Assembly: GCF_947500985.1 (NCBI RefSeq)
Contig: NZ_CANMTX010000002.1
Coordinates: 248,001 to 312,000, forward strand
Direction: 5' to 3'
Origin: an uncultured Maribacter sp.
GTDB lineage: Bacteria; Bacteroidota; Bacteroidia; Flavobacteriales; Flavobacteriaceae
Length of the DNA: 64,000 nucleotides
Shown in pieces: positions 53,672-63,157 of the stretch; the stretch's first letter is position 1, and every line of letters starts with the position of its first letter. The notes under the pieces were generated by a model. It saw only the letters and a list, made by a program, of their open reading frames with translations, ran no database searches and had not been told where the DNA came from. The position numbers were made by a program, and so were the translations under genes.

Positions 53672-53902
53672 ATGAAAAAAATATTCTGCAGCATTTTCGG
53701 TCATCACTATTCAATTTCTAAAAAAGTGACTTCTCATATTAAAGAGTACAAATGCATTCACTGTCAAAAAGAAGTAACTACCAATGTAAGTGGTAACCTT
53801 TCTGCTTTAACACCAGAATTACAAGACATCAATAGAACTTTAGAGCATATTTATCAAAGAAGACATACTACCGCTACACAACAACAGCAACAGGTAGCAT
53901 AA
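53672..53902 (+). CDS. 76-residue CxxC microprotein
   Basis: 76 residues: an N-terminal CSIFGHHYS, then YKCIHCQKEVTTN with a CxxC pair, then a helical, Gln-rich C-terminus. The Cys/His set (C6, H10/H11, C27, C30) could bind one zinc ion, as in small zinc-ribbon-like or DUF1660-type proteins. Function unknown. It has its own upstream region with the repeat pair shared with the 35-codon gene; a leader of about 100 nt is predicted. Confidence 0.72.
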   Translation: MKKIFCSIFGHHYSISKKVTSHIKEYKCIHCQKEVTTNVSGNLSALTPELQDINRTLEHIYQRRHTTATQQQQQVA

Positions 53903-53913
53903 TTCGTCCTATT

Positions 53914-54957
53914 CTAAGTAAAAGAATTCCAACCCTGTGCGGTTAATGGAATCTTTGTATTACTCCTTGAAATTAAGAATGCACCTTCGTCTTTTCCTGT
54001 GGTATGACCAATAATGGTCAAATTTGGATTGCCTTTAATTTTCGGGAATTCTTTTTGGTCTATCGTAAACAATAATTCATAGTCCTCTCCGCCACTTAAA
54101 GCAACAAGAGTGCTATCCATTTTAAACTCTTCGCAAGCTGAAATAACGGTAGGGTCTAAAGGAATTTTGTCTTCGTACAAGTCAATCCCTAATCCACTAC
54201 TTTTACTTAAATGTAGAATCTCAGATGAAAGTCCGTCACTAATATCAATCATTGATGTTGGGTGAACATCTAATTTTTTCAATAGTTCAGGAATGTCTTT
54301 ACGAGCCTCTGGCTTTAATTGTCTTTCAACAATATAAGAATACGGCTCAAGATCTGGCTGACTATTTGGGTTTACTTTAAAAACTTCGTTTTCACGTTCT
54401 AATACTTGAAGCCCCATATACGCGGCACCTAAATCTCCGCTAATAACCAAAAGATTGTTTGGTTGAGCACCTGAGCGGTAAGCGATATCTTCTTCATTTG
54501 CGATACCAATTGCGGTAACGCTAATCATTAATCCTGTTTTAGATGAGGTGGTGTCACCACCAACTAAATCAACATTATATGCCTTACATGCCGTTGCCAC
54601 ACCTGCGTAAAATTCTTCAAGGGCTTCTAACGGAAACCTATTTGAAACAGCAATAGAAACTGTTACTTGAGTTGCAGTAGCGTTCATTGCATAAATATCA
54701 GAAAGGTTGACCATAATAGATTTATAACCTAAATGCTTTAGGGGCATATAGGCAAGGTCAAAATGTACCCCTTCTATTAAAAGATCTGTACTGATAACCG
54801 TTTTTTTGTTTTCAAAATCTAAAACTGCAGCATCATCACCAATACCTTTTACAGTAGATTTTTGTTCGATTTTAAAATCTTTGGTCAGGTGTTCTATAAG
54901 TCCGAATTCACCTAATTTTTCTAACGATGTTCTTTCTTGTTCTTTATCTTCTAGCAT
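53914..54957 (-). CDS. thiL: Thiamine-monophosphate kinase
   Basis: 347 residues, PurM-like ATP-binding fold that phosphorylates thiamine monophosphate to the diphosphate. Motifs: GIGDDAAVLDF, STDLLIEGVHFDL, LSDIYAMNA and GGDTTSSKTG. Start is Met 54957 (MLEDKEQER); the open frame runs 63 codons further upstream, across a terminator and into the neighbouring oxidoreductase, so that extension is rejected. A minus-strand TATTTTTG box ends 4 nt before this ATG, suggesting a leaderless mRNA. Confidence 0.93.
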   Translation of the reverse strand: MLEDKEQERTSLEKLGEFGLIEHLTKDFKIEQKSTVKGIGDDAAVLDFENKKTVISTDLLIEGVHFDLAYMPLKHLGYKSIMVNLSDIYAMNATATQVTVSIAVSNRFPLEALEEFYAGVATACKAYNVDLVGGDTTSSKTGLMISVTAIGIANEEDIAYRSGAQPNNLLVISGDLGAAYMGLQVLERENEVFKVNPNSQPDLEPYSYIVERQLKPEARKDIPELLKKLDVHPTSMIDISDGLSSEILHLSKSSGLGIDLYEDKIPLDPTVISACEEFKMDSTLVALSGGEDYELLFTIDQKEFPKIKGNPNLTIIGHTTGKDEGAFLISRSNTKIPLTAQGWNSFT

Positions 54958-54961
54958 GTTG

Positions 54962-54969
54962 CAAAAATA
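54962..54969 (-). promoter_or_regulatory. -7 box for thiL, possibly giving a leaderless mRNA
   Basis: The minus strand reads TATTTTTG, an exact TAnnTTTG match ending 4 nt before the thiL ATG, the same distance as at plsC. Confidence 0.5.
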
Positions 54970-54998
54970 AGAAGTAAAACTAGATGAATGGTATAAAA

Positions 54999-55026
54999 AA
55001 ATCCGAAGCTGAAAAGCTTCGGATTT
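54999..55026 (-). terminator. Terminator of the Gfo/Idh/MocA gene
   Basis: AAATCCGAAGC (54999-55009) pairs with GCTTCGGATTT (55016-55026); the minus strand then has a run of T. Confidence 0.88.
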
Positions 55027-55055
55027 ACTATTGAAATTGTAAATATGTTTTGGTC

Positions 55056-56513
55056 TTATCCTACCGAATACCCATCTCTGTAGGTGCGTTTTACGTATTT
55101 GTTTGCAGGTTCGAAGTTGGTAACTTTCATATTTGCTGCATCCCATTGTAAACGTTTTCTGCCATGGTATTGTTTTCCGCCACCCCAGAAACTTTGATTT
55201 TCAACAGTTGGGTCTACTTCAAAATATGATTTCAATGCCAAGTTTCCTATTAGTATGCTTTCTGTAAACGGACCAGCATAATCAAAAGAAGAACTAGTTT
55301 CTGCATTTCCGTAACCTGCCATACATGCATTTACCCATTGTAAATAATGACCTTCTGGTACACGTGCAATAGTTTGTTCCACTTCAAATTGTTCGTTAAG
55401 GGTTAATGGTAATAACCTTGGGTTTGCACCGTAGCAATCTGCCATTAATTTTCCTTTTGTACCAATGAATAGTACACCACCATCCCAGTTTCCTAAAGCT
55501 TCGTCATCGCCTAATTCTTCTGGTCTTTCAGGTAGCAATCCGCCATCCATCCAAGTAACTTTTATTTTTCCTTTACCATCCGTTCTTGGATAGCTTAAGT
55601 GTATTTTACTAGAGTTTGGGAAACTTTTTGGGTAGTCTTTGTACTGAAAATTACCGCTGAAAGAATCAGAAACACTGCATTCTACAGTATCAGGATATAA
55701 GATAGGTAGTATTCTATAGACAGGATCCATAATATGGCAAGCCATGTCACCTAAAGCTCCTGTTCCAAAATCTGACCAACCTCTCCAATCAAAAGGTAGG
55801 TAAGCATTATTGTAATCTCGCATTGCTGCAGTACCTAACCAAAGATCCCAATTCAATCCTTTTGGGACCTTGTCTTTTTTAGTCGGTGTTTGTAATGCTT
55901 GCGGCCAAATGGCTCTATTTGTCCAACATTTTACGGTGTGTACCTCACCAATAATTCCCGTATCGTAAATTTCTTTCATGGTACGTACACCATCGCCAGA
56001 ACCACCTTGGTTGCCCATTTGTGTAACTACTTTGAATTTTTTCGCTGCTTCGGTCAGCATTCTTGCTTCCCAAATATCATGCGTCAACGGTTTTTGAACA
56101 TATACATGTTTTCCCATTGACATTGCTTGGTAAGCTGCTACGGCATGGTTGTGATCTGGTGTAGATACAGATACGGCATCAATATTTTTTCCTTCTTTAT
56201 CTAGCATTTCCCTAAAGTCATTGAAATAACTTGCTTTTGGGAATGCCTCTCTAGATGCAATTGCTTGTCTGTTATCTACATCGGCAAGTGATACGATATT
56301 TACATTCGGACTTTCGGCAAAAGAAGCAATGTCGCTTTGACCTTTTCCGCCTACTCCTATACCAGCAATGTTTAGTTTATCGCTAGGTGCAATATAACCT
56401 GTTCCCCCAAGAACGTGTCTTGGTACAATCATAAAACCGGCTGCTGCCATACCGGTATTTTTCATGAATTTGCGGCGAGTGTTGTTTTTGTCGTTTGATT
56501 TGTTGTTTGACAT
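55056..56513 (-). CDS. Tat-exported Gfo/Idh/MocA oxidoreductase
   Basis: 485 residues from Met 56513 (MSNNKSND). A twin-arginine signal (NTRRKFMKNTGMAAAG) directs folded export. The Rossmann fold is GIGVGGKGQSDI, followed by SLADVD and the EKP-like YVQKPLTHDI with the catalytic-type Lys. The C-terminal Gfo/Idh domain has DMACHIMDP. Such periplasmic oxidoreductases act on sugars or glycosides (for example keto-glucoside chemistry); substrate is unknown. An upstream ATG adds 16 residues without a better signal. Confidence 0.88.
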   Translation of the reverse strand: MSNNKSNDKNNTRRKFMKNTGMAAAGFMIVPRHVLGGTGYIAPSDKLNIAGIGVGGKGQSDIASFAESPNVNIVSLADVDNRQAIASREAFPKASYFNDFREMLDKEGKNIDAVSVSTPDHNHAVAAYQAMSMGKHVYVQKPLTHDIWEARMLTEAAKKFKVVTQMGNQGGSGDGVRTMKEIYDTGIIGEVHTVKCWTNRAIWPQALQTPTKKDKVPKGLNWDLWLGTAAMRDYNNAYLPFDWRGWSDFGTGALGDMACHIMDPVYRILPILYPDTVECSVSDSFSGNFQYKDYPKSFPNSSKIHLSYPRTDGKGKIKVTWMDGGLLPERPEELGDDEALGNWDGGVLFIGTKGKLMADCYGANPRLLPLTLNEQFEVEQTIARVPEGHYLQWVNACMAGYGNAETSSSFDYAGPFTESILIGNLALKSYFEVDPTVENQSFWGGGKQYHGRKRLQWDAANMKVTNFEPANKYVKRTYRDGYSVG

Positions 56514-56981
56514 AAGTTGTTGTTGTTTGATTTCGTATTGAAGATACTTGAATTCTAGCAAATTGCAGGTGAATATTAGGTTTTATAAAGTTTTTCTAAT
56601 AGCAATTTGCTGTTTTAACCGTTGACTATAAATTAATTACGATTTAGTTGTGATTAGTATTTAATATTCACTTTGCTTTATTACGAACTTCAAATTGATT
56701 TAAAAAGATTTTGAAAGTGCGAATTAGAACTCGATTGCCTAGGGTGAAAATTGATGAAAGGTTGCTTAAATTTTACCGTATTTACAGCCATAGGCAGTCG
56801 CAGCTATAATAGATCTTTAAAGATGATATAGGTAAATTTTAGGAGTAAAACTTGTAAAATAAACTTGTATTTAATCGATCATATATTTAAATAACTGCTT
56901 TACATTTTCTTGATAGTATTTCTCTATGAACTTATACTTTATAATAATGTTAGGTTCTATGGAAAAAACCTACTTATAACG
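56514..56981. other. Intergenic region upstream of sufA (about 470 bp)
   Basis: A+T-rich divergent gap between the oxidoreductase gene and the suf operon. I see a direct repeat AAACTTGTA at 56848-56856 and 56861-56869 (13-bp step), and no convincing open frame, hairpin terminator or RNA motif. Long upstream regions like this may hold control of the suf operon, but no binding site can be named. Confidence 0.4.
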
Positions 56982-56989
56982 TATATTTG
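56982..56989 (+). promoter_or_regulatory. -7 box of the suf operon
   Basis: TATATTTG matches TAnnTTTG; the predicted start near 56995 gives a leader of about 24 nt before sufA. A clear TTG at -33 is not seen, which may indicate an activator-dependent promoter. Confidence 0.5.
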
Positions 56990-57018
56990 TAAACTATTTA
57001 GATTAAATCTAGTTAATT

Positions 57019-57348
57019 ATGATTCAAGTATCAGAAACGGCTAAACAGAAAGTAATCAACCTAATGACAGAAGAGGGTTTTGATGCTACGACGGATTATG
57101 TACGTGTAGGTGTAAAGAGCGGCGGATGCAGTGGCTTGTCATATGAGTTAAACTTCGATGATAAGAAAGACGATGCTGATAAAGTATTCGAAGACAATAA
57201 CGTACGTATTATCGTAGATAAAAAAAGCTTTTTATATTTAGTAGGAACGGTGTTGGAATACTCTGGTGGATTAAACGGTAAAGGTTTTGTTTTTAACAAT
57301 CCTAACGCTCAAAGAACTTGTGGTTGTGGCGAGAGTTTTTCATTGTAA
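57019..57348 (+). CDS. sufA: Iron-sulfur cluster carrier, HesB/IscA family (SufA-like)
   Basis: 109 residues, A-type carrier that receives clusters and delivers them to target enzymes. The three ligand cysteines are C37 (KSGGCSGLSY) and C101/C103 (RTCGCGESF). First gene of the suf cluster, 77 bp before sufB. It could equally be called erpA-like; the context supports the SUF role. Confidence 0.92.
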   Translation: MIQVSETAKQKVINLMTEEGFDATTDYVRVGVKSGGCSGLSYELNFDDKKDDADKVFEDNNVRIIVDKKSFLYLVGTVLEYSGGLNGKGFVFNNPNAQRTCGCGESFSL

Positions 57349-57425
57349 AAAATAAGTTTTGAATATGTAAAATGATAGGTGAGTAAGTTTTAACTCATTT
57401 TCTTTTTACTTATTACATAGAATAT

Positions 57426-58871
57426 ATGGCATATACAGAAGAAGAATTAAAGAAAGAATTAGAAACCAAAGAGTATGAGTATGGTTTCTACACAGATATT
57501 GAATCTGATACATTTCCTGTTGGTTTAAACGAAGAAATTGTTATTGCAATTTCAAAGAAAAAGGAAGAACCAGAATGGATGACCCAATGGCGTTTAGAAG
57601 CTTTTCGTATTTGGGAAAGTATGGAAGAGCCTACATGGGCAAATGTGCATTATGAAAAACCAGATTTTCAAAAAATCAGTTATTATTCTGCGCCTAAATC
57701 TGCTGACCCTAACAAGACGTTAGATGATGTAGATCCAGATTTGTTAGAAATGTATCGTAAGCTTGGTATTTCTGTTGATGAGCAAAAGAAATTACAAAAT
57801 GTAGCTGTTGATATTGTTGTTGATTCTGTTTCTGTAGCAACGACTTTTAAAAAGACACTTGCAGAAAAGGGAATTATTTTTATGCCTATTTCAGAGGCTA
57901 TAAAAGAGCACCCAGAGTTAGTGAAAAAGTACATTGGTTCTGTAGTGCCACAAAAAGATAATTTTTATGCAGCTTTAAATTCTGCTGTATTTACAGATGG
58001 TTCTTTCTGTTACATTCCAAAAGGGGTAAGATGCCCAATGGAGCTTTCTACGTATTTTAGAATTAATCAAGCAGGTACAGGTCAATTTGAGCGTACGTTG
58101 CTAATTGCAGATGAAGATAGTTATGTAAGTTATCTTGAAGGTTGTACAGCTCCATCAAGAGATGAAAATCAATTACATGCAGCCGTAGTAGAGCTAATTG
58201 CTCTAGATGGTGCCGAGATAAAATATTCAACCGTTCAAAACTGGTTTCCTGGTAATAGTGAGGGTAAAGGTGGTGTTTTTAACTTTGTTACGAAAAGAGC
58301 TATTTGCGAGAAAAACGCTAAAGTTTCTTGGACTCAAGTTGAAACAGGTTCGGCAGTAACATGGAAATATCCTTCTTGTATTTTGAAAGGAGATAATTCT
58401 ATCGGTGAATTTTATTCTATTGCTGTAACTAACAATTACCAACAGGCAGATACAGGTACAAAAATGATTCACCTTGGTAAAAATACCAAGAGTACTATTA
58501 TATCTAAAGGTATTTCTGCAGGTAAATCACAAAACAGTTATAGAGGTTTGGTACAGATTAATAGCCGTGCCGATGGAGCGCGTAACTTCTCTCAATGCGA
58601 TTCTTTATTAATGGGTAACGAGTGTGGTGCACATACCTTCCCGTATATTGAAGCAAAGAATAAAACGGCAATGATAGAACATGAGGCTACAACTAGTAAA
58701 ATTGGTGAAGACCAAATTTTCTATTGTAACCAAAGAGGTATCGATACCGAGAAAGCAATTGCATTAATTGTAAATGGTTTTAGTAAAGAAGTATTAAATA
58801 AATTACCAATGGAATTTGCTGTTGAGGCTCAAAAATTATTGGAAATTAGTTTAGAAGGTTCTGTAGGATAA
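57426..58871 (+). CDS. sufB: Fe-S cluster assembly protein SufB
   Basis: 481 residues, scaffold of the SufBCD complex. A right-handed beta-helix core contains [18 protein letters not shown] in parts, [19 protein letters not shown], and the cluster-related late Cys/Glu region ([16 protein letters not shown]). Size matches the family. It lies between sufA and sufC (59-bp gap). Confidence 0.96.
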   Translation: MAYTEEELKKELETKEYEYGFYTDIESDTFPVGLNEEIVIAISKKKEEPEWMTQWRLEAFRIWESMEEPTWANVHYEKPDFQKISYYSAPKSADPNKTLDDVDPDLLEMYRKLGISVDEQKKLQNVAVDIVVDSVSVATTFKKTLAEKGIIFMPISEAIKEHPELVKKYIGSVVPQKDNFYAALNSAVFTDGSFCYIPKGVRCPMELSTYFRINQAGTGQFERTLLIADEDSYVSYLEGCTAPSRDENQLHAAVVELIALDGAEIKYSTVQNWFPGNSEGKGGVFNFVTKRAICEKNAKVSWTQVETGSAVTWKYPSCILKGDNSIGEFYSIAVTNNYQQADTGTKMIHLGKNTKSTIISKGISAGKSQNSYRGLVQINSRADGARNFSQCDSLLMGNECGAHTFPYIEAKNKTAMIEHEATTSKIGEDQIFYCNQRGIDTEKAIALIVNGFSKEVLNKLPMEFAVEAQKLLEISLEGSVG

Positions 58872-58930
58872 AAAGTAATTAAGATTTTAGTAAAACGCCA
58901 TTGGCGCCACAATATTTAAAGTAACACATT

Positions 58931-59683
58931 ATGTTGAAAATTAAAGATCTACATGCTAGCGTAGACGATAAGGAGATATTAAGAGGAATAAACCTAGAGG
59001 TTAAAGCAGGTGAAGTACATGCTATAATGGGACCTAACGGTTCTGGTAAAAGTACATTAGCTTCTGTAATTGCCGGAAACGAGCGTTTTGAGGTTACTCA
59101 AGGTTCTATTGAGTTAAGTGGTGAAGATTTAGAAGAAGTTTCTCCAGAAGAAAGAGCACACAAGGGTGTTTTTCTTTCTTTTCAATATCCAGTTGAGATC
59201 CCGGGTGTTTCTGTAACTAACTTTATGAAAACTGCTATTAACGAATCTCGTAAGGCTAAGGGTCTTGAAGATATGCCTGCCAAGGATATGTTGAAGCTGA
59301 TTCGTGAAAAATCTGAGTTATTAGAAATTGACCGTAAGTTCTTATCTAGATCATTGAACGAAGGTTTTTCTGGTGGTGAGAAAAAGAGAAACGAGATTTT
59401 TCAAATGGCAATGTTAGAGCCAAAGGTTGCAATTTTAGATGAAACTGATTCTGGATTGGATATCGATGCTTTACGTATTGTTGCTAGCGGAGTTAACAAA
59501 CTAAAGAGTAAGGATAACGCAGTTATCTTAATTACGCACTACCAACGTTTATTGGAGTATATCGTACCTGATTTTGTTCACGTTTTACATAATGGTAAAA
59601 TTGTAAAATCTGGTGGTAAAGAACTTGCTCTAGAGCTTGAAGAAAAAGGATACGACTGGTTAAAGCAAGAAACGGCGGTGTAA
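58931..59683 (+). CDS. sufC: Fe-S cluster assembly ATPase SufC
   Basis: 250 residues, ABC-type ATPase that powers the SufB-SufD dimer. Walker A is GPNGSGKST (34-42), the signature is LNEGFSGGEKKRNEI, and Walker B is VAILDETDSGLD. It is soluble with no membrane domain. The gap to sufD (79 bp) contains a heptad tandem array. Confidence 0.97.
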   Translation: MLKIKDLHASVDDKEILRGINLEVKAGEVHAIMGPNGSGKSTLASVIAGNERFEVTQGSIELSGEDLEEVSPEERAHKGVFLSFQYPVEIPGVSVTNFMKTAINESRKAKGLEDMPAKDMLKLIREKSELLEIDRKFLSRSLNEGFSGGEKKRNEIFQMAMLEPKVAILDETDSGLDIDALRIVASGVNKLKSKDNAVILITHYQRLLEYIVPDFVHVLHNGKIVKSGGKELALELEEKGYDWLKQETAV

Positions 59684-59723
59684 TTAAGTATACAGTATTC
59701 ATTGGTAGTAATCAGAGATTGCG

Positions 59724-59758
59724 AACTGCCAACTGCTACTGTAAACTGGCAACTGAAA
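59724..59758 (+). repeat. Heptanucleotide tandem array just ahead of sufD
   Basis: In steps of 7 from 59724: aactgcc, aactgct, actgtaa, actggca, actgaaa. The shared core is ACTG. The array ends 4 bp before the sufD ATG. It resembles the 7-bp-periodic array between atpA and atpG, so a repeat family within operons is likely. Confidence 0.6.
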
Positions 59759-59762
59759 AAAT

Positions 59763-61079
59763 ATGGATTTAAAAGATAAATTGATTTCCTCTTTTATGGC
59801 GTTTGAGAACAACGTGGATGTTGAACATCCGGTACACGACGTTCGTATGGCAGCCATAAAAAACTTTGAGGAAAAAGGATTTCCTTCTAAAAAGGAAGAA
59901 GCTTGGAAATATACTTCATTAAATAGTTTACAAAAAATAGATTTCAGCATCTTTCCAAAAGAACAGAATGCGTTGGAATATAAGGACGTAAAACCTTATT
60001 TCATTCACGAGATAGATACCTATAAGATTGTTTTCGTAGATGGAATTTACAGTTCTTACCTTTCAGAAACTACGCATGATGGGGTAGATATCTGCTTAAT
60101 GAGTGCAGCGCTTACAAAGCCAATGTACAAGCAGGTTATTGATGTATATTTTAATAAAATTGCATCTAAAGATGAGTCGTTAACTACTTTGAACACTGCG
60201 TTTAGTAGAGAAGGGGCTTACATCTATATCCCAAAAAATAAAATGCCTAAAAAACCAATTGAGATTTTACATTTCTCTACGGGTAACGAGGCCTCTCTTT
60301 TATTACAACCAAGAAATTTAATTGTAGTAGAAGAAAATGCTGAGGTTCAAATTATTGAGCGTCACCAGAGTTTAACATCAAACGACACACTTACTAATGC
60401 AGTAACTGAAATATTCGCTGCAAAAAGTGCTATTGTTGATTTTTATAAAATTCAGAACGATGCGGCTACGGCTTCATTAATCGATAATACGTATGTTGAC
60501 CAAAAAGACAAAAGTGTTGTTAACGTTCATACTTTCTCTTTTGGGGGTAAATTAACGCGTAACAACCTTAACTTTTATCAAAACGGTGAGTATATAGATT
60601 CTACCATGAATGGTGTTACTATTCTAGGGGAAAAACAGCATGTGGATCATTACACATTAGTGCATCATATGCAACCTAATTGTGAAAGTCATCAAGATTA
60701 TAAGGGTATTTATGGCGATAGCTCTACTGGTGTTTTTAATGGTAAAATTATCGTAGATAAAATTGCTCAGAAGACAAATGCTTTCCAAAAGAATAATAAT
60801 ATTCTCATTAGTGATAAAGCAAGCATTAATTCGAAACCTCAGTTAGAGATTTTTGCCGATGATGTAAAATGTTCACACGGTTGTACTATTGGTCAGTTAG
60901 ATGAAGATGCTTTATTCTATTTACAGTCAAGAGGTATACCAAAGAAAGAAGCAAGAGCATTATTGATGTATGCATTTGCTAATAATGTATTATCTACGGT
61001 TCGTATTCCTGAACTAAAAGCTAGAATAAATAAATTGATTGCAGAAAAACTAGGGGTAAACCTTGGGTTTGATTTATAA
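59763..61079 (+). CDS. sufD: Fe-S cluster assembly protein SufD
   Basis: 438 residues, SufB paralogue completing the SufBC2D scaffold. The N-terminal helical part is followed by the beta-helix core with IPKNKMPKKPIEI and the C-terminal block ADDVKCSHGCTIGQLDEDALFY in parts, with the conserved Cys-His that lies at the SufB-SufD interface. Normal size. It starts four bases after the heptad array. Confidence 0.95.
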   Translation: MDLKDKLISSFMAFENNVDVEHPVHDVRMAAIKNFEEKGFPSKKEEAWKYTSLNSLQKIDFSIFPKEQNALEYKDVKPYFIHEIDTYKIVFVDGIYSSYLSETTHDGVDICLMSAALTKPMYKQVIDVYFNKIASKDESLTTLNTAFSREGAYIYIPKNKMPKKPIEILHFSTGNEASLLLQPRNLIVVEENAEVQIIERHQSLTSNDTLTNAVTEIFAAKSAIVDFYKIQNDAATASLIDNTYVDQKDKSVVNVHTFSFGGKLTRNNLNFYQNGEYIDSTMNGVTILGEKQHVDHYTLVHHMQPNCESHQDYKGIYGDSSTGVFNGKIIVDKIAQKTNAFQKNNNILISDKASINSKPQLEIFADDVKCSHGCTIGQLDEDALFYLQSRGIPKKEARALLMYAFANNVLSTVRIPELKARINKLIAEKLGVNLGFDL

Positions 61080-61108
61080 GATATTCATTATTTTATTCAA
61101 TTAAAATT

Positions 61109-61141
61109 AACGGTTCGTTAGGTTATTCTTAACGAGCCGTT
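61109..61141 (+). terminator. Hairpin after sufD
   Basis: AACGGTTCGTTA (61109-61120) pairs with TAACGAGCCGTT (61130-61141) with one G-U pair. The 3' side (GTATTTTCTTAC) is only moderately T-rich, so it may be a partial terminator or RNA-stabilising stem. Confidence 0.5.
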
Positions 61142-61200
61142 GTATTTTCTTACATTACTAATAAGTTATTTTCGTCTTATAAATAATTAACTTGAAATTT

Positions 61201-61794
61201 ATGAAACGACTTTTACTTGTCTCGGTTTTAGTATTTACTTCTATTATTTTACATGCTCAGGACCAGAAATGGAGTGTTGAGGCTAATTACCCATTCACAT
61301 TAGATGATGGTGCATTCTCTAATAATGATGGAGCAATTGATTTAGGTATAAAATACCGCTTTTTTAGAACAGACTTAGTTCGTTTGGGTTTAGACCTTAA
61401 TGGTGGTTTTGTATATGACAAAGCAGGTAAGAATAATGAAGATACGTTCAAGTCTAAAACATATCTTTTTCAACCGAAGGTGTTTGCGGAGTTTAGTGTG
61501 CCATTTGCACCAAAATGGCATCCTATGGTCGGTGTTGGTTATTCTGTTGTGAGTAATAATTTTAGTGGATCAATTTCAGGTACAGATTTTTCAGATCGCA
61601 GTGGGGCTGATGGAGGATTCAATTTTGATGTCGGAATCTCCTATGATATATCAAAAAGATTCTTTTTACAATTAAAGTATGATATGATATTACTTCAAGT
61701 TAAAGATGAGGTTGTATTTGATGATGAAAGAATAAACATTGATTTTAGAGAAAATATAGATCGCCTAAAAATAGGAGTAGGATTTAGATTCTAA
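61201..61794 (+). CDS. Outer-membrane beta-barrel protein within the suf cluster
   Basis: 197 residues from ATG 61201. Signal peptide (1-19, IILHAQ) then a compact beta-rich domain with alternating hydrophobic strands (GIKYRFFRTDLVRLGLDLNGGF split, FQPKVFAEFSVPF, FFLQLKYDMILL) ending GVGFRF with the terminal Phe used for outer-membrane insertion. It is an OmpW/PorT-like small barrel by look. It has no known Fe-S function and separates sufD from sufS. An in-frame TTG upstream adds three residues and is not preferred. Confidence 0.78.
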   Translation: MKRLLLVSVLVFTSIILHAQDQKWSVEANYPFTLDDGAFSNNDGAIDLGIKYRFFRTDLVRLGLDLNGGFVYDKAGKNNEDTFKSKTYLFQPKVFAEFSVPFAPKWHPMVGVGYSVVSNNFSGSISGTDFSDRSGADGGFNFDVGISYDISKRFFLQLKYDMILLQVKDEVVFDDERINIDFRENIDRLKIGVGFRF

Positions 61795-61817
61795 AATAAC
61801 ATATTACAATACCCTTC

Positions 61818-61846
61818 ATACCCGATATGTTTTCATTATCGGGTAT
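61818..61846 (+). repeat. Hairpin overlapping the sufS promoter element
   Basis: ATACCCGATA (61818-61827) and TATCGGGTAT (61837-61846) are perfect 10-bp arms. The last three bases (61844-61846) also begin the TATCTTTG -7 box. A DNA-binding dyad or a terminator of the barrel gene are both possible. Confidence 0.6.
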
Positions 61847-61851
61847 CTTTG
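61844..61851 (+). promoter_or_regulatory. -7 box for sufS
   Basis: TATCTTTG is an exact TAnnTTTG match, 18 bp before the sufS ATG at 61870. It gives the downstream suf genes an independent promoter. Confidence 0.6.
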
Positions 61852-61869
61852 TATATAAGAAGATTGACT

Positions 61870-63084
61870 ATGTTAGATATTAAAAAAATAAGAGAAGATT
61901 TTCCAATTCTTAAGCGTGAGGTGAACGGTAAACCATTAGTCTATTTAGACAATGCCGCTACTTCGCAAACTCCGCAGCAGGTTATAGATGTAATAGTAGA
62001 TTATTACCAGAACTACAATGCCAATATTCACCGTGGGGTGCATACACTTTCGCAAGAAGCAACCGATAAATATGAACAAGCTAGAATTAAGATCCAGAAG
62101 CATTTTAATGCTGCTAAATCTTATGAAATCATATTCACATCGGGAACTACCCACAGTATCAACCTTGTTGCAAACGGATTCGCTTCTTTAATCAATAAAG
62201 GAGATGAGGTTATCGTTTCTGCTATGGAGCATCATTCTAATATTGTGCCGTGGCAAATGTTATGCGAACGTACGGGTGCTATTTTAAAAGTAATTCCTAT
62301 GAATCTAGAAGGGGAATTACGAATGGATGTTTATGAGGAACTTCTAAACGACAAAACGAAATTGGTTTTTTGCAACCATATTTCGAATGCCTTAGGTACT
62401 ATTAATCCAATAGAAGAAATTATTGAAAAGGCTCATAAAGTAGGTGCTGCCGTATTAATTGATGGTGCACAGGCTGCTCCTCATTTAATAGCAGATGTTC
62501 AAGCTTTAAATGTTGATTTTTATACTTGTTCTGCACATAAAATTTGTGGTCCAACAGGTGAAGGTATGTTATATGGCAAAGAAGAGTGGCTAAATAAATT
62601 ACCACCGTATCAAGGTGGTGGCGAAATGATAGCAGAGGTTACTTTCGAAAAAACGACCTATGCCGATTTACCTCATAAATTCGAAGCTGGTACACCTAAT
62701 ATCTGTGGTGGTATCGCTTTTGGTGCTGCATTAGATTATATGAATGCTATTGGCTTTGATGAAATTGCAAAGTATGAGCACGAATTGCTAGAATATGCTA
62801 CGCAAGAATTACTGAAGATAGACGGACTCAAAATTTACGGTACGGCTAAAAATAAGACTTCTGTTATTTCATTTAATATAGAAGGTATTCACCCGTATGA
62901 TATGGGTAGTATTTTAGATAAATTAGGGATTGCAGTGCGTACAGGACATCATTGTGCACAACCTATAATGGATTTCTTTAAAATTCCTGGAACGGTACGT
63001 GCTAGTTTTGCTTTCTATAATACCAAAGAAGAAGTAGATGTACTTGTCGCAGGTGTTTTGAGAGCTAAAAGTATGTTGTTGTAA
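61870..63084 (+). CDS. sufS: Cysteine desulfurase SufS
   Basis: 404 residues, PLP enzyme that takes sulfur from cysteine as a persulfide for Fe-S assembly. The PLP lysine is K224 in SAHKICGPTG, and the persulfide Cys is C362 in RTGHHCAQP. Other group II (SufS/CsdA) features are NAATSQTP, HHSNIVPWQ and DGAQAAPH. ATG 61870 (MLDIKKIRED) is preferred over an upstream TTG that would lie on the promoter. SufE, encoded 73 bp downstream, is its partner. Confidence 0.97.
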   Translation: MLDIKKIREDFPILKREVNGKPLVYLDNAATSQTPQQVIDVIVDYYQNYNANIHRGVHTLSQEATDKYEQARIKIQKHFNAAKSYEIIFTSGTTHSINLVANGFASLINKGDEVIVSAMEHHSNIVPWQMLCERTGAILKVIPMNLEGELRMDVYEELLNDKTKLVFCNHISNALGTINPIEEIIEKAHKVGAAVLIDGAQAAPHLIADVQALNVDFYTCSAHKICGPTGEGMLYGKEEWLNKLPPYQGGGEMIAEVTFEKTTYADLPHKFEAGTPNICGGIAFGAALDYMNAIGFDEIAKYEHELLEYATQELLKIDGLKIYGTAKNKTSVISFNIEGIHPYDMGSILDKLGIAVRTGHHCAQPIMDFFKIPGTVRASFAFYNTKEEVDVLVAGVLRAKSMLL

Positions 63085-63112
63085 TACAAAGTTTAACAGG
63101 TAATGTTAAGGT

Positions 63113-63143
63113 TTGAAATCCTTCAATTGTTATCGTATTTTTG
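63113..63143 (+). promoter_or_regulatory. Candidate promoter for sufE-sufT
   Basis: TTG 63113-63115 and TATTTTTG 63136-63143 with a 20-bp spacer, a complete Bacteroidota-type promoter with a leader of about 10-15 nt. Confidence 0.6.
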
Positions 63144-63157
63144 CATAAAATAAAGCA

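Noticed and set aside
54958-55146. 63-codon N-terminal extension of thiL
   Set aside because: The extension crosses the terminator at 54999-55026 and runs antiparallel to nothing useful, overlapping the end of the oxidoreductase gene in another frame; the family N-terminus starts at Met 54957 next to a promoter box.
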